A stretch of DNA of 64,000 bases from Erythrobacter sp. 3-20A1M (GCF_018636735.1 NZ_CP045200.1:2634001-2698000), one strand, 5' to 3'. Positions 1 to 10,274 are shown, counted from the stretch's first letter. Notes: a model not told the origin generated them from the sequence alone. Translations and numbers: made by a program.

Positions 1-432
1 GGCGAGCTTGATGTTCCCACGACATCTCGTCTCCCCGGATTGAATGTCCAATTAGGTCCGGCCCTCGCAAGGTTAGCCAAAGATTTCGAGCTAGAGCGTT
101 GCGCGGAATTGGCAATTTTCGATTCGCTGTTGCTGCGGCGCACGGCGAGGTGGTGCCGCGACCGCGCGACAAGGGGGTTGGCAAAACCAGTCCAGTCATG
201 CCCCAGAATGTTCAGCCATGGCCGCAGTCAAACATCGGCGTCTCATTCCTCCGCTTGCCGGGCTCAGGAGAGCAGGATGATCGGTGGCCGGGGTGCGATC
301 CTGGCGCCGAGAAGCTTCGGTAAGCTGGCGCGGACCGGCCACGAATCACAGCTAAGACCGGAACCGGAAGCCGCCTGGGACCATTCACACGTGGAGTGCA
401 ATTTGCGCCGCAACCCAAATTGGAGACGAACC
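1..432. other. No recognisable gene
   Basis: No convincing coding region is seen in these 432 bases. The frame of the downstream CBS gene stays open through most of the stretch, but the peptide it would add is rich in Arg, Ser and Pro and resembles no domain. I therefore read this as non-coding DNA upstream of that gene, or possibly the degraded end of something outside the window. Confidence 0.5.
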
Positions 433-876
433 ATGGAAGCTCGAAATCTCATGACTGCCGATCCGGCGTGCTGCAGCCCTTCCGACACCGTCAAGGACGC
501 CGCCGGCCTGATGGTTGACAACGATTGCGGCGAGATCCCCGTCGTCGACGAATCCGGCGGGCTGGTCGGGGTCGTGACCGATCGCGACATCGCATGCCGC
601 TGTGTTGCGAAAGGCAAATCCGCCGATACACCTGTCGAGGAGGTGATGTCGTCTTCGCTCGTTACTGTCACTCCGGACACGAGCATCGAGGAATGCTGCA
701 AGAAGATGGAGGACAATCAGGTCCGCCGCCTCCCGGTTGTGGACGACGAAGGCAAGTGCTGCGGCATCGTTTCCCAAGCCGACATCGCCCTGCATGCCGA
801 CAAGAAGGAAACCGGAGATCTCGTGCGCGAGGTGTCTGAATCGACGGAGGAGCCAGCAGCGGTCGGGTGTTGCTGA
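433..876 (+). CDS. Cysteine-rich tandem CBS-domain protein
   Basis: This 147-residue cytoplasmic protein consists of two CBS motifs (about residues 5-60 and 70-130), with the typical 'EIPVVDE..GLVGVVTDRDI' and 'RRLPVVDDEGKCCGIVSQADI' strands. CBS pairs usually bind adenosyl nucleotides and regulate a partner, but no partner domain is fused here. The ATG at 433 is chosen because the protein aligns as a CBS module from MEARNLMTADP; longer in-frame starts add low-complexity sequence. The protein has 11 cysteines, including CC pairs near residues 14, 95 and 115 and at the very C-terminus. Given the metal-resistance genes that follow, thiol-based metal sensing is possible, but that is inference. 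Confidence 0.85.
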   Translation: MEARNLMTADPACCSPSDTVKDAAGLMVDNDCGEIPVVDESGGLVGVVTDRDIACRCVAKGKSADTPVEEVMSSSLVTVTPDTSIEECCKKMEDNQVRRLPVVDDEGKCCGIVSQADIALHADKKETGDLVREVSESTEEPAAVGCC

Positions 877-986
877 AAAATATTCGTCGCCCTTGACCTT
901 CCAATGATGGGAAGACGCGTCGGGATGGGTTGCACCGCCGCTGTGGCCCAGCACGCCGACGCGCCGGCGCAGGCGGAGAGCCGCCA

Positions 987-1157
987 ATGATGCAACACGG
1001 CGAGATGGCCAAGGGCAGCATGACGACGATAATTAGCGACCCGGAGATGCGGGGCGAGATGAAGGCCATGATGAAGAGCTGCAACCAAATGATGGCCCGC
1101 ATCGACGCGATGTCCAGCCCGAAGAAAGCGCTCCGGCCAACGCATGAGAAAAGATGA
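987..1157 (+). CDS. Small Met-rich hypothetical protein
   Basis: A 56-residue frame starts MMQHGEMAKGSM and contains Met-rich stretches such as MRGEMKAMMKSCNQMM, which look like a periplasmic metal-binding helix without a signal peptide. Just upstream (904-990), another frame encodes a short hydrophobic peptide ending AAVAQHADAPAQAESRQ that could be a signal peptide, overlapping the start by a few bases. The two may be pieces of one frameshifted exported protein. I do not recognise the family. The location between the CBS gene and the copper pump suits a metal-binding role, but whether it is translated is uncertain. Confidence 0.35.
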   Translation: MMQHGEMAKGSMTTIISDPEMRGEMKAMMKSCNQMMARIDAMSSPKKALRPTHEKR

Positions 1158-1472
1158 CAGTACCCCGATGGGGTCTGTAGGCGGCTGCGTCGGCTATCGA
1201 GCTCGACGTCCCTTTCCTGGCCTCTTCGGACGGCGAGTGGGCGACGCGGCATTGTCTCCACTGGGCTGTTTTCGATCAATCGAAGCTGTAGCGAAACCGC
1301 AGTTCGCTTTGGAACCGCAGACGGCAGAATTCACTGAGTGGAGCGGACCTGTGATGTCTGGCGTATCGGCATGAATCAATGGTCGGCGTTTCTGAGGACC
1401 GACGTTGTTTCGCACGCAAGCGGTTTGCAGTTCGGTTTTGCATTGCCGAAGGGGCCCCACTATCGCGGCGGA

Positions 1473-1844
1473 GTGTCCCTCGTCCGCGCCTTTGCTCTTG
1501 TCTGCGTTTGCCTTGCGCTTTTCGTGCAGAGCGCCGCGCAAGCTGCTGCACCTCCGCCGCTGGAGACGACCCAGTCCGTCGATTGCTCGGAGATGGACGA
1601 CGGCATGGCGGAAAGCATGGCGACTGAGCGGTCGTCCGACAAGAAGCCCTGCGATCGCATGACGCTCGGCTGTCTTTTGGCCATGGGCTGCATCGCGCCG
1701 ATGGCGATCCCCGATGCTGCGTCAGGGGGAGCTACTGTGCTCCTACTCCAGCATGCCCCCCACATTGCGGGCACTTCGGCAGGGCTCCACAGCAGACCTC
1801 TCCCGCCGGAATCGCCGCCTCCACAAGCTGACCGCATCGTCTAG
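1473..1844 (+). CDS. Exported hypothetical protein before RND pump
   Basis: From the GTG at 1473 the protein begins MSLVRAFALVCVCLALFVQSAAQA, a clear signal peptide with cleavage near AQA. The rest is about 100 residues with acidic/Met segments and four cysteines around VDCSEMDDG and KKPCDRMTLGCLLAMGC. An in-frame ATG at 1371 would add an N-terminal extension that hides the signal peptide, so I prefer the GTG, preceded by a close GGCGGAG. Small Cys- and Met-containing exported proteins often precede heavy-metal RND operons in sphingomonads. The function is unknown; periplasmic metal handling is an inference from its position upstream of the CusC-like gene. Confidence 0.55.
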   Translation: MSLVRAFALVCVCLALFVQSAAQAAAPPPLETTQSVDCSEMDDGMAESMATERSSDKKPCDRMTLGCLLAMGCIAPMAIPDAASGGATVLLLQHAPHIAGTSAGLHSRPLPPESPPPQADRIV

Positions 1845-1959
1845 TTTCCCGCAAACGGCGCACAGCAGCCGTAGGTGAGGTTACGATGCGCCCGCGTCGC
1901 CTTTTGCGAGGCGCGGCGGCATCATCGGCTTGGCATCAGATTACGTGCGAGGTTATACC

Positions 1960-3195
1960 ATGGTTTGGCGAAGTGGCTGCGCGTCAGCGGCACTCATAGT
2001 TTTTGCCCAGGCGGCGCAGGCACGGCCGGTGGGCTATGAAGAGGCCTTGCGCGCGGCCCGCGTCGAACAGCCCGTCCTGCAGGCGCGTGAACTCGAGGTG
2101 GAAGCCCTGCGGAGCACGGCGGAGGCGGCGGACGAACTGCCCGATCCGAGGCTACGAGCGGGCATCGTCAATCTGCCGGTCACCGGCCCGGCGGCCTTCG
2201 ATCTCGACCGGCAGCTTCCGACCCAAGTCCAAGTGGGTGTCGAGCAAGAGATTCCCAATCTAGCCAAGCGACGCGCGAGGGCCGGGCTCGCGGGATCGGA
2301 TATCCGCTTGGCCGAAGCGCGCCTCGGCGTTGTTGGCCGGGACGTCGAAGTCGCCGCTGGCCGCGCGTGGATATCTCTGGCTTATGCGCAGCAGCGACTG
2401 GCGCTGGCCGTCGAAGCCCAGGATGAATTACGCAAGCTGGTGCCGGTTGCTCACAGCGCAGTCGCATCGGGTTCGGCGCGACCTGCGGAAAGTCTCGAGA
2501 TCCGCCGGGCACTGCTCGAGATAGACGATGCCCGGACGCGAATCGAAGCCGATCGGGAAACGGCCCAGGCGCGGCTGACGCGATATATCGCTCGGGACGA
2601 GCCCGTTGCGCAAGGTGCGGCGCCGCCCGTCGATGTCGATCTGATCGAGCTGCGCAGGACTTTGGAGAGCAACCCCGGGATCATTCTGGCGGACACCGCC
2701 GAGCAACGAGCCCGGGCAGCCATCGATCTTGCCCGGGCGGAAAAGAGGCCCGACTTCGGCGTCAATGTGAGCTTCGGCCGGCGAAACCCCGATTTCGGGA
2801 GTGTCGTCTCGGTTATGGGTTCGGTGACCTTGCCGATCTTTGCCGGTCGGCGGCAGGAGCCGCGCATCGCTGCGGCCGAAGCGCAGGCGGCAGCGGCGCT
2901 CGCTGAGCGAGCAGACGCACTGCGCGCACTCGAAGCCCAGTTCGAGGCCGACCTCGCGTCCTGGCGCAGCGCTGCACGGCAGTGGCAGCGCGCGCGCGAG
3001 GAGCTGTTGCCCCTGGCCCGCGACAGGGCGGACCTGGAAATCGCGAGTTTTGCCGCTGGCCGTGCCGAACTGATCGACGTGATCGAGGCCAAGACCGCGC
3101 TGGCGTTGCTCGAACTGGAAATTCTCGAACGCGAAGAGGCGACGGTCGAAGCCGCCGCCAAACTGCGACTTACCTACCAGGAGCATATGCAATGA
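1960..3195 (+). CDS. cusC: TolC-family outer-membrane efflux protein (CusC/CzcC-like)
   Basis: This 411-residue protein has an N-terminal signal sequence (ending near AQAAQARP) followed by two outer-membrane-efflux repeats. They are Ala/Glu/Arg-rich helices separated by beta-strand motifs such as 'ADELPDPRLRAGIVNLP' and 'EKRPDFGVNVSFGRRNP', the pattern of heavy-metal CusC/CzcC channels. It should form the outer-membrane duct of the tripartite RND pump encoded next. The ATG at 1960 is preceded by GCGAGG at good spacing; a TTG at 1930 is in frame but has no signal-peptide logic. The stop overlaps the next start (ATGA). The copper/silver assignment comes from the permease. Confidence 0.9.
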   Translation: MVWRSGCASAALIVFAQAAQARPVGYEEALRAARVEQPVLQARELEVEALRSTAEAADELPDPRLRAGIVNLPVTGPAAFDLDRQLPTQVQVGVEQEIPNLAKRRARAGLAGSDIRLAEARLGVVGRDVEVAAGRAWISLAYAQQRLALAVEAQDELRKLVPVAHSAVASGSARPAESLEIRRALLEIDDARTRIEADRETAQARLTRYIARDEPVAQGAAPPVDVDLIELRRTLESNPGIILADTAEQRARAAIDLARAEKRPDFGVNVSFGRRNPDFGSVVSVMGSVTLPIFAGRRQEPRIAAAEAQAAAALAERADALRALEAQFEADLASWRSAARQWQRAREELLPLARDRADLEIASFAAGRAELIDVIEAKTALALLELEILEREEATVEAAAKLRLTYQEHMQ

Positions 3196-4712
3196 AAGCC
3201 GCCTGGCAAAGACTGACCCCGCGCCAGAAGTCCTACACGCTCGCGGCCGGGATAGTGCTCGTAAGCCTCGGAGCCGGCTATGGCCTCGCCCAGCTTGGCG
3301 ATAGCTCCCCCGGCAATTCGGGCGGAGCTGCAGCGGAGGCAGGCTGCGAGGAGGTGCTCTACTGGTACGATCCGATGGTGCCCGACCAGCGCTTCGACGA
3401 GCCCGGCAAGTCTCCCTTCATGGATATGCAGCTGGTGCCCAAATGCGCCGGCGGGGATGGGGCGAGCGCCGGCGGAGTCAGCATCGATCCGGCGCTCGTG
3501 CAGAACTTCGGCATCCGCACAGCCGCGGCGGAGATCGGCGTGCTCGAGCCCGAGACCAATGTCACCGGCACGCTTGCTTACAATGCGCGCGAGGTTTCGA
3601 TCGTGCAACCGCGGGCGAGCGGCTTCGTGCAGCGCACCTATGGCCTGGCACCCGATGACATCGTCCGGCAGGGAACGCCGCTGGTCGATCTGCTGATCCC
3701 CGAGTGGGGCGGTGCCCAGCGCGAGTACCTCGCCGTGGCCGCGACAGGTGACGAAGCGCTGACCCGCGCGGCGCGGGAGAGGATGCGGCTGCTCGGCATG
3801 CCAGAGGGCGTGATTTCATCTGTCGCGCGCAGCGGCAGTCCGCGATCGACGATCACCATCACCGCACCGTCCTCCGGCGCTGTCACGAACCTGAGCGTCA
3901 GGCCGGGAATGAGCGTGTCCACGGGCCAGACGCTGGCCGAGATCACCGGGCTCAACCCGATCTGGCTGGAGGCGGCCGTCCCGGAAATCCTTGCCGGCGA
4001 CGTGAGGGTCGGACAGCCCGTAAGCGCAACCCTGACGGCCTTCCCGGGCGAGCGCTTCGCTGGCCGGATCACCGCGATCCTGCCCAGCGCGCAGGCCGAC
4101 AGCCGCACGCTGACCGTGCGAGCCGAAATGCGTAATCCCAATCTCAGGCTGCGGCCCGGCATGTTTGCGCAAGTTTCGCTTTCGCCCGCCCGGCGCGAGG
4201 CGGTGCTGATCCCGTCCGAAGCGGTGATCCGTACAGGCGAACGCACGATCGTGATGCTGGCTCAGGAACAGGGCGGCTATCGCCCCGCCGAGGTGCGGAT
4301 AGGGCGCGAGGCAAACGGGCGGACCGAGGTCCTGGCCGGGCTCGCACCTGGCGAGGAAGTGATCACTTCGGGCCAGTTCCTGCTTGATTCCGAAGCCAGC
4401 CTCGCGGGCCTTGATATCCGCGGGATCGATGAGGCGCCTGCGCGCGCCAGTGGCGGCAACGAAAAGCAGCAGCGGCAGCAGCCCGATAGCTATAGCGCCA
4501 GCGGAACGATCGAGGAAATCTCCGCACGCAGCATCACCTTGCGCCATGGTCCGGTCGCCGCGCTGGACTGGCCGGCGATGACGATGACGTTCGCGACCGC
4601 GGGACCCGCCCAACTGCGCGGCTTCAAGCGCGGCGACAAGGTCAGCTTCCGCTTCGTACAGAGCGACAAGGGTCCGCGCCTTACCGCCATCAGGCAGGCG
4701 AGCGGCCAATGA
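3192..4712 (+). CDS. cusB: RND periplasmic adaptor CusB with C-terminal CusF-like domain
   Basis: A 506-residue membrane-fusion protein. An N-terminal anchor (about residues 15-38) is followed by a heavy-metal-binding segment '[18 protein letters not shown]' with the Met-rich '[11 protein letters not shown]' typical of CusB. Barrel-sandwich/lipoyl and beta-barrel regions follow. The last 80 or so residues (from SGTIEEIS) repeat the CusF fold, with '[18 protein letters not shown]' carrying the His/Trp/Met copper ligands. It links permease to channel and delivers Cu(I)/Ag(I). It overlaps cusC and cusA by 4 bp on either side, so the three genes are translationally coupled. The CusF fusion beside a free-standing CusF gene is notable. 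Confidence 0.93.
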   Translation: MKAAWQRLTPRQKSYTLAAGIVLVSLGAGYGLAQLGDSSPGNSGGAAAEAGCEEVLYWYDPMVPDQRFDEPGKSPFMDMQLVPKCAGGDGASAGGVSIDPALVQNFGIRTAAAEIGVLEPETNVTGTLAYNAREVSIVQPRASGFVQRTYGLAPDDIVRQGTPLVDLLIPEWGGAQREYLAVAATGDEALTRAARERMRLLGMPEGVISSVARSGSPRSTITITAPSSGAVTNLSVRPGMSVSTGQTLAEITGLNPIWLEAAVPEILAGDVRVGQPVSATLTAFPGERFAGRITAILPSAQADSRTLTVRAEMRNPNLRLRPGMFAQVSLSPARREAVLIPSEAVIRTGERTIVMLAQEQGGYRPAEVRIGREANGRTEVLAGLAPGEEVITSGQFLLDSEASLAGLDIRGIDEAPARASGGNEKQQRQQPDSYSASGTIEEISARSITLRHGPVAALDWPAMTMTFATAGPAQLRGFKRGDKVSFRFVQSDKGPRLTAIRQASGQ

Positions 4713-7700
4713 TCGCTCGCATCATCGAAGGCTCGATCGCCAATCGTATGTTCATCGTATTGGCTTCGATCGCCATCGCGCTCGCGGGGTTCTGGGCCGT
4801 GCGAACAACGCCTGTGGATGCCCTGCCAGACTTATCAGACGTTCAGGTGGTTATCCGTTCAAATTACCCCGGGCAAGCGCCGCGGCTGGTCGAGGATCAG
4901 GTGACCTATCCCCTGGCCACAACGATGCTATCGGTTCCCGGCGCGAAGACGGTGCGCGGCTATTCGTTTTTCGGCGACAGCTATGTCTACGTGATCTTCG
5001 AGGACGGGACCGATCTGTACTGGGCGCGTTCGCGCGTGCTCGAATATCTCAATCAGGTGCAGGGCCGGCTGCCGGAAGGCGTGTCGAGTTCTCTCGGCCC
5101 CGACGCCACAGGTGTCGGCTGGATCTACGAATACGCGCTCGTCGACCGAACCGGGGGCAACGATCTGGCGGGTCTACGAAGTCTGCAGGACTGGTTCCTG
5201 CGTTACGAGCTCAAGACCATCCCCGGCATAGCCGAGGTCGCCAGCATCGGCGGGATGGTCAAGCAGTACCAGGTCGTGCTCCAGCCTTATCGAATGGCGT
5301 CGCTCGGCGTGACGCATGCCGACGTCGTGCAGGCGATCCGGGCGTCCAATCAGGAAGCCGGTGGCTCGATCGTCGAGATGGGCGAGGCCGAGTACATGGT
5401 GCGCTCGTCTGGCTATCTCGGCAGCCTCGACGACTTCAGGGCCATCCCGTTGCGCGTGGCGGGAGGCGGAGTCCCAGTCACATTGGGTGATGTAGCGACG
5501 ATCCAGATCGGTCCCGAACTCCGGCGCGGGATAGCGGAGCTCAACGGCCAGGGCGAAGTCGCGGGCGGCGTCGTCATTCTCCGACAGGGAGCCGACGCAC
5601 GCTCCGCGATCACGGCGGTCGAGGCGAAGCTCGAGCAGCTCAAGCAGAGCCTTCCCGAAGGCGTCGAGATCGTCACGACCTACGATCGTTCGCAGCTGAT
5701 CGACGCCTCGATCGAGAACCTCACTCACAAGCTCGCCGAGGAGTTCATCGTCGTCGCGGTAATTTGCGCCTTGTTCCTGTGGCATGTGCGGTCTGCGCTC
5801 GTCGCGATCGTGACCTTGCCGCTTGGCGTGCTCGCCGCCTTTGTGGTCATGCGCTTCCAAGGAGTGAACGCCAACATCATGTCATTGGGCGGTATCGCCA
5901 TCGCGATCGGCGCGATGGTCGATGCGGCGATTGTCATGATCGAGAACGCGCACAAGCATATCGAGCGCTGGACGCACGAGAACCCCGGCGGCGTGCTCGC
6001 CGGCAAGGAGCGTTGGGGCGTCATCGGCGATGCAGCCAAGGAAGTGGGGCCGGCGCTGTTCTACAGCTTGCTGATCATTACCTTGTCCTTCATCCCGGTG
6101 TTCACCCTGCAGGCGCAGGAAGGGCGGCTGTTCGCGCCGCTTGCGTTCACTAAGACCTATGCGATGGCGGGCGCGGCGATTCTGTCGATCACATTGGTCC
6201 CTGTGTTGATGGGCTGGATGATCCGCGGCAAGATTCCGCCCGAGGACAAGAATATCCTGAACCGGGGGCTGACCCGCGCCTATCGGCCCGGTCTCGACTG
6301 GGTGATGCGCCGTCCGAAGGCGACGCTGGTCATTGCCGCGCTGGTCTTCGCGACGACGCTGGTTCCCTTTACCCGGCTCGGTGGCGAGTTTCTCCCGCCG
6401 CTAGACGAGGGCGATCTGCTCTACATGCCGAGCGCGCTGCCCGGTCTTTCGCCCGGCCAGGCCTCCGCGCTTCTCCAGCGGACCGACCGGCTGATCAAGA
6501 CGGTGCCCGAAGTCGACACGGTGTTCGGCAAGGCGGGCCGCGCCGATACCGCGACCGATCCGGCGCCGCTGACGATGTTCGAGACTACGATCCAGTTCAA
6601 GCCGCGTGAAGAATGGCGCGAACGGATGACGCCCGATAAGCTGGTCGAGGAGCTGGATCGCGTAGTGCAGGTGCCGGGCCTCGCCAATGTCTGGGTGCCG
6701 CCGATCCGCAACCGGATCGACATGCTGGCGACCGGGATCAAGAGCCCGATCGGGGTCAAGGTCTCCGGTGAAGACCTGAGCGATATCGATCAGGTGGCTC
6801 AGGCCGTCGAACAGGTGGCCAAGGAAATACCTGGCGTGAGTTCTGCGCTCGCCGAGCGATTGTCGGGTGGCCGGTACGTCGATGTCGAAATAGACCGCCT
6901 CGCCGCGGCGCGATACGGCCTCAACATCGACGACGTGCAGATGATCGTCTCGGGCGCAATCGGAGGCGCCAATGTCGCGCGCACGGTCGAAGGGCTTGCC
7001 CGGTATCCGATCAACGTTCGCTACCCGCGCGAAATTCGCGATAGCGTCGGCGAACTCAGGGCGCTTCCGCTCCTGACGCCGGCGGGCCAGCAGATCACCT
7101 TAGGCAGCGTCGCCCAGATCGGCGTCAGCAGCGGGCCACCTATGCTCAAGAGCGAGCAGGGACGTCCGACAAGCTACATCTACGTCGATGTGCGCGGGCG
7201 CGACCTGACCTCGGTGGTGAGCGATCTGCAGGAGAAGATCGGCGCGGAAGTCGATCTGCCCGCAGGCGTGAGCATCGCCTACGCCGGGCAGTTCGAATAT
7301 CTCACGCGTGCGGCCGAGCGGATGAAGATCGTGATACCGGCCACGCTCGCGATCATCTTCCTGCTGCTCTACCTGATCTTCCGCCGTTTCGACGAGGCGC
7401 TGCTGATCATGGGCACATTGCCTTTCGCGCTGACCGGCGGCTTCTGGCTGCTCTACCTCCTCGGCTACAACCAGTCGGTCGCGACCGCAGTGGGCTTCAT
7501 CGCGCTCGCCGGGGTCTCGGCGGAGTTCGGGGTGGTCATGCTTATCTACCTAAAAGGTGCGCTGCAGGAGCAGCCGGCGGACCCTTCCGCCGATCAGGTC
7601 GATCAGGCGATCCGCGAAGGCGCGCTGCTGCGCGTGCGGCCCAAGGCCATGACCGTCGCGGTCATCCTTGCCGGCCTGTTTCCGATTCTGATCGGCACCG

Positions 7701-7876
7701 GCGCTGGCTCGGAAGTGATGAGCCGCATCGCCGCTCCGATGATCGGCGGCATGATAACCGCACCCCTGCTGTCGATGTTCGTGCTTCCCGCCGCCTATCT
7801 GTTGATGCGGCGTCCCCGGACCAAGCGGTCCACACCATCCGAAGGAGAAGAAGAATGCGTATTACAACCTTCATGA
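4709..7876 (+). CDS. cusA: Heavy-metal RND permease, CusA type (Cu/Ag)
   Basis: This 1055-residue inner-membrane proton antiporter has the HME-RND layout of 12 TM helices with two large periplasmic loops. The TM4 motif '[16 protein letters not shown]' places Asp405 and Glu412 as in E. coli CusA. The three periplasmic methionines of the CusA metal site are recognisable in '[10 protein letters not shown]', '[12 protein letters not shown]' and '[15 protein letters not shown]'. These features favour Cu(I)/Ag(I) over the divalent ions moved by CzcA/CnrA. It is the third gene of cusCBA, and its last 22 bases overlap the start of the CusF-like gene. Substrate is by homology only. Confidence 0.95.
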   Translation: MIARIIEGSIANRMFIVLASIAIALAGFWAVRTTPVDALPDLSDVQVVIRSNYPGQAPRLVEDQVTYPLATTMLSVPGAKTVRGYSFFGDSYVYVIFEDGTDLYWARSRVLEYLNQVQGRLPEGVSSSLGPDATGVGWIYEYALVDRTGGNDLAGLRSLQDWFLRYELKTIPGIAEVASIGGMVKQYQVVLQPYRMASLGVTHADVVQAIRASNQEAGGSIVEMGEAEYMVRSSGYLGSLDDFRAIPLRVAGGGVPVTLGDVATIQIGPELRRGIAELNGQGEVAGGVVILRQGADARSAITAVEAKLEQLKQSLPEGVEIVTTYDRSQLIDASIENLTHKLAEEFIVVAVICALFLWHVRSALVAIVTLPLGVLAAFVVMRFQGVNANIMSLGGIAIAIGAMVDAAIVMIENAHKHIERWTHENPGGVLAGKERWGVIGDAAKEVGPALFYSLLIITLSFIPVFTLQAQEGRLFAPLAFTKTYAMAGAAILSITLVPVLMGWMIRGKIPPEDKNILNRGLTRAYRPGLDWVMRRPKATLVIAALVFATTLVPFTRLGGEFLPPLDEGDLLYMPSALPGLSPGQASALLQRTDRLIKTVPEVDTVFGKAGRADTATDPAPLTMFETTIQFKPREEWRERMTPDKLVEELDRVVQVPGLANVWVPPIRNRIDMLATGIKSPIGVKVSGEDLSDIDQVAQAVEQVAKEIPGVSSALAERLSGGRYVDVEIDRLAAARYGLNIDDVQMIVSGAIGGANVARTVEGLARYPINVRYPREIRDSVGELRALPLLTPAGQQITLGSVAQIGVSSGPPMLKSEQGRPTSYIYVDVRGRDLTSVVSDLQEKIGAEVDLPAGVSIAYAGQFEYLTRAAERMKIVIPATLAIIFLLLYLIFRRFDEALLIMGTLPFALTGGFWLLYLLGYNQSVATAVGFIALAGVSAEFGVVMLIYLKGALQEQPADPSADQVDQAIREGALLRVRPKAMTVAVILAGLFPILIGTGAGSEVMSRIAAPMIGGMITAPLLSMFVLPAAYLLMRRPRTKRSTPSEGEEECVLQPS

Positions 7877-8247
7877 CGTTGCTGGCCGCGCCGCTGGCGC
7901 TCGCCGCGTGCGATAATGGCAACGACAGCGTGGAAACCGCCGACCAGCCAATGGCGGATAACCAGATGGCGGATGATCAGATGGCCATGGGCGGCGAGGA
8001 CATGCCAATGATGCAATCCGGCGAAGGCGAGCAGATGGGCAGCGGCGAAGGGACCGTCACGGCGGTGGATGCCGAGAAGATCACCATCAATCATGGACCG
8101 ATCCCCGAAGTTAACTGGCCTGCAATGACTATGTCCTTCACCGCTGATGAAGCATTGCGCCAGACTGTGGCCGAGGGTGATGCCGTTACATTCGAATTCC
8201 GCAAAACCGATAGCGGCGGTGAAATCACCTCCATCGTGAAGAAGTAG
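7855..8247 (+). CDS. cusF: CusF-like periplasmic copper-binding lipoprotein
   Basis: A 130-residue protein with lipobox LAAC (Cys at about residue 19). A Met/Asp-rich linker ([21 protein letters not shown]) leads to a C-terminal CusF domain. The ligand pattern '[18 protein letters not shown]' gives the His, Trp and two Met residues that hold Cu(I)/Ag(I) in CusF. It probably passes metal to the CusB/CusA pump from the periplasmic face of the membrane. It overlaps the cusA 3' end. The domain is clearly related to the C-terminal part of the CusB protein, suggesting duplication. Confidence 0.93.
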   Translation: MRITTFMTLLAAPLALAACDNGNDSVETADQPMADNQMADDQMAMGGEDMPMMQSGEGEQMGSGEGTVTAVDAEKITINHGPIPEVNWPAMTMSFTADEALRQTVAEGDAVTFEFRKTDSGGEITSIVKK

Positions 8248-8257
8248 CCCTTGAAGA

Positions 8258-8287
8258 CCCGAGCGGCGGCCTTGTCCGCCGTTCGGG
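8258..8287. terminator. Hairpin between convergent cus and cop operons
   Basis: A 12-bp inverted repeat (CCCGAGCGGCGG and CCGCCGTTCGGG, one G/T pair, six-base loop) lies 10 bp after the cusF stop and before the convergent copD end. No long T-run follows, so it is a plausible bidirectional terminator rather than a textbook one. Confidence 0.6.
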
Positions 8288-8335
8288 CCTTCATCCTGCC
8301 TAGGAGATGAATAACCCCGTTAAGATCGCCAGCTG

Positions 8336-9265
8336 CTACATGGCGGCAGGAGGCTCCATCGTACCGAACCACGCGACCAGGAAGAGCACCGCTATCCCGA
8401 GCACCATCTCCAGCGCAATGCTACGGCGAAGCGAAGATATCATCTGGCGAGTCGGTTCTTCATCGCACAAGGCGTCGCCAAGTGCGGGCGTCAGCCGGAA
8501 GCGGTTGGCGGTGGCGAGCCCAATCATAACACCAAAGAAGACGATCTTCACAATCAGTAGCTGGCCGTAGCGCGTGGTCCACAGGCCGGGGATATTGTCG
8601 GGTCCGACCAATACCCAGCTATTGATGAGACCGGTCAGCAGCAGGATCGCAACCATTGCCGAGCCGATGCCGGAAAACCCGTGCAAGGCCGCATAAACCT
8701 CCTGACCGTCATCTTCGCTTCGCGGACAAGCGAGGAGAAGCTGTAGGAATCCGAAAAGCGCACCGATCCAGACTGCTGCCGCGGTGACGTGAAGAATATC
8801 GCTGGCCAAATGGACGGAAGCGAGAGGGCCCTCGCTGGCTGCCGCGTGACCCAGCCAAGCCAGACTCACCGTGGCCACTGTGCCAAGGGCAGCTATGGCC
8901 ATCCAGCTGACGCGGCCAACCGGCAAGATTATGAGCAGCGCCAGCGCTATGATTGCCGCCGCCGCTCGGACCAGCGCCGCCTTGCCGAGATCCATTCCAA
9001 ACCCGACTGCGCGCAGAGCGTCCGCATCGAGTCCGCCGGCAAGCGAGCCGGCAAAGAGGCTGGACTGGGCCACAACAGCCGAGAGGCTCGCCACCGCGAG
9101 GACAGCAGCGGTGACAATCAGCAGAAGGCGTCGCGATCTCGTCAGCATACCCGTCCAGGGAGCCGCGGGACCACCGGAATAAAGGAAAAAGAGCGATGCT
9201 CCCATCAGAAGCATCGCTCCGAGATATTGCAAGAGCCTGAGGCCGACGACCACCGGCTCGATCAT
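8336..9265 (-). CDS. copD: Copper-resistance membrane protein CopD
   Basis: This 309-residue protein has about eight hydrophobic helices starting at MIEPVVVGLRLLQYLG. It contains the conserved 'HLASDILHVTAAAVWIGALFGF' segment, whose His residues are characteristic of CopD/PcoD, proposed to import or handle copper across the inner membrane. It is the last gene of the minus-strand cop block, starting one base after the copC stop. CopC-CopD pairs act together in the families studied; the direction of transport here cannot be read from sequence. Confidence 0.92.
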   Translation of the reverse strand: MIEPVVVGLRLLQYLGAMLLMGASLFFLYSGGPAAPWTGMLTRSRRLLLIVTAAVLAVASLSAVVAQSSLFAGSLAGGLDADALRAVGFGMDLGKAALVRAAAAIIALALLIILPVGRVSWMAIAALGTVATVSLAWLGHAAASEGPLASVHLASDILHVTAAAVWIGALFGFLQLLLACPRSEDDGQEVYAALHGFSGIGSAMVAILLLTGLINSWVLVGPDNIPGLWTTRYGQLLIVKIVFFGVMIGLATANRFRLTPALGDALCDEEPTRQMISSLRRSIALEMVLGIAVLFLVAWFGTMEPPAAM

Positions 9266-9266
9266 G

Positions 9267-9635
9267 TCAGCCGACCTTGAAGCTCAGCTCGCCATTCATC
9301 TTGTGGCCATCGGCAGTCGCCGCGCTCCACACGATCTTGTAGCTACCCTTAGGCAGCGCCCGTGCAGGAGTGCCGACGATCGTCTTGCCGTCCTGTGCAA
9401 CCGACGTCTTAACCGGAACCGCCATTCGATGTTCGGGCATCGTCACCTCGAACTTCGAGAAGGCCGGCACGAGTTCTTCGTTGAAAGTCAGCGAAATGAC
9501 CTTCGGCGCCGCCGACACAGTGGCGCGGTCGGCGGGGTTGGACGATGTGAGCTTGGCGTGCGCAAAAGCGGGGCCGGCGATCAAGAGCGATGCAGCGCCA
9601 ATGGCGCCGAGAATGGCAGAAGAAACCTTTTTCAT
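9267..9635 (-). CDS. copC: Periplasmic copper-binding protein CopC
   Basis: A 122-residue protein with a signal peptide ending AGPAFA, followed directly by the mature start HAKLTSSNPAD, whose N-terminal His is the classic CopC Cu(II) ligand. The rest is the seven-strand CopC beta-sandwich, including 'MPEHRM' and the C-terminal 'SAATADGHKMNGELSFKV' with further His/Met ligands. The ATG at 9635 is preceded by GGAG at good spacing; a longer frame upstream adds nothing recognisable. It sits just upstream of copD, the expected CopC-CopD arrangement. Confidence 0.95.
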   Translation of the reverse strand: MKKVSSAILGAIGAASLLIAGPAFAHAKLTSSNPADRATVSAAPKVISLTFNEELVPAFSKFEVTMPEHRMAVPVKTSVAQDGKTIVGTPARALPKGSYKIVWSAATADGHKMNGELSFKVG

Positions 9636-9739
9636 GAATATCTCCGTTGGCAAGGATTGTCTATTGAACAATACCGGGCGTGAAGCAGGGCTTAATCCGA
9701 GACCTTCTTCCAAACCTCCGGATCGCGGCAGATTTTTTG

Positions 9740-10255
9740 TCAGTTCCGCGGTGCACGCGAGGAAGAGTGATACTGAACAATCTTCCATCCTCCAGCATCG
9801 TGCACTAACACCGATGTCGCGACTCCTTCGCGCTCGACCACCCGCCCGTCGGCGAGTTCGATCCGGTAGGTGTATGTCTCGCGGCCGTAAGCCATGTGCC
9901 CCATTCTGGCGACCGCCACGGTCGGCTCGCCAAAAGTGAAGCTGGTGATCGCATCGAGCTCGGGGCCCAAGTGGTGCTCCATGTAGTTGCTGAAGGTGCC
10001 CTCAGCCTTTCCGTTCTCGAAGATCGCCGAATCCTGGATGAACAAGGCCGCCATAGCCTGCGCATCGCGCGCGGTCAGAGCCGTCCGATAGGCAACCAGC
10101 ACGGCTTCGGCGCCGGAAACATCTTCGTCCATTGTAGCTGAGTGGTCCGCGTCGGACATGGCATGAGCCGAATGGTCCATAGTTTGCGCAAGGGTGGGCG
10201 CCGCCAGCATGGCAAAGCCGAGCGTCATCGAGGCTGCGAGAATGTGCTTCGTCAT
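9740..10255 (-). CDS. Exported NTF2/SnoaL-like protein
   Basis: A 171-residue protein with a signal peptide (MTKHILAASMTLGFAMLAAPTLAQ). A short His/Met/Asp-rich stretch (MDHSAHAMSDADHSATMDED) resembles the metal-binding stretches of CopA and CopB. It is followed by a nuclear-transport-factor-2-like domain of about 120 residues ('AVLVAYRTALTARDAQAMAALFIQDSAIFENG' to 'WKIVQYHSSSR'). NTF2-like folds are small cones that may be enzymatic or simply bind ligands. The location between copB (19 bp) and copC (about 100 bp) puts it in the copper operon. A periplasmic copper-related function is inferred; no catalytic residues are assigned. Confidence 0.85.
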   Translation of the reverse strand: MTKHILAASMTLGFAMLAAPTLAQTMDHSAHAMSDADHSATMDEDVSGAEAVLVAYRTALTARDAQAMAALFIQDSAIFENGKAEGTFSNYMEHHLGPELDAITSFTFGEPTVAVARMGHMAYGRETYTYRIELADGRVVEREGVATSVLVHDAGGWKIVQYHSSSRAPRN

Positions 10256-10274
10256 CGATTATTCCTTTGGGAGC

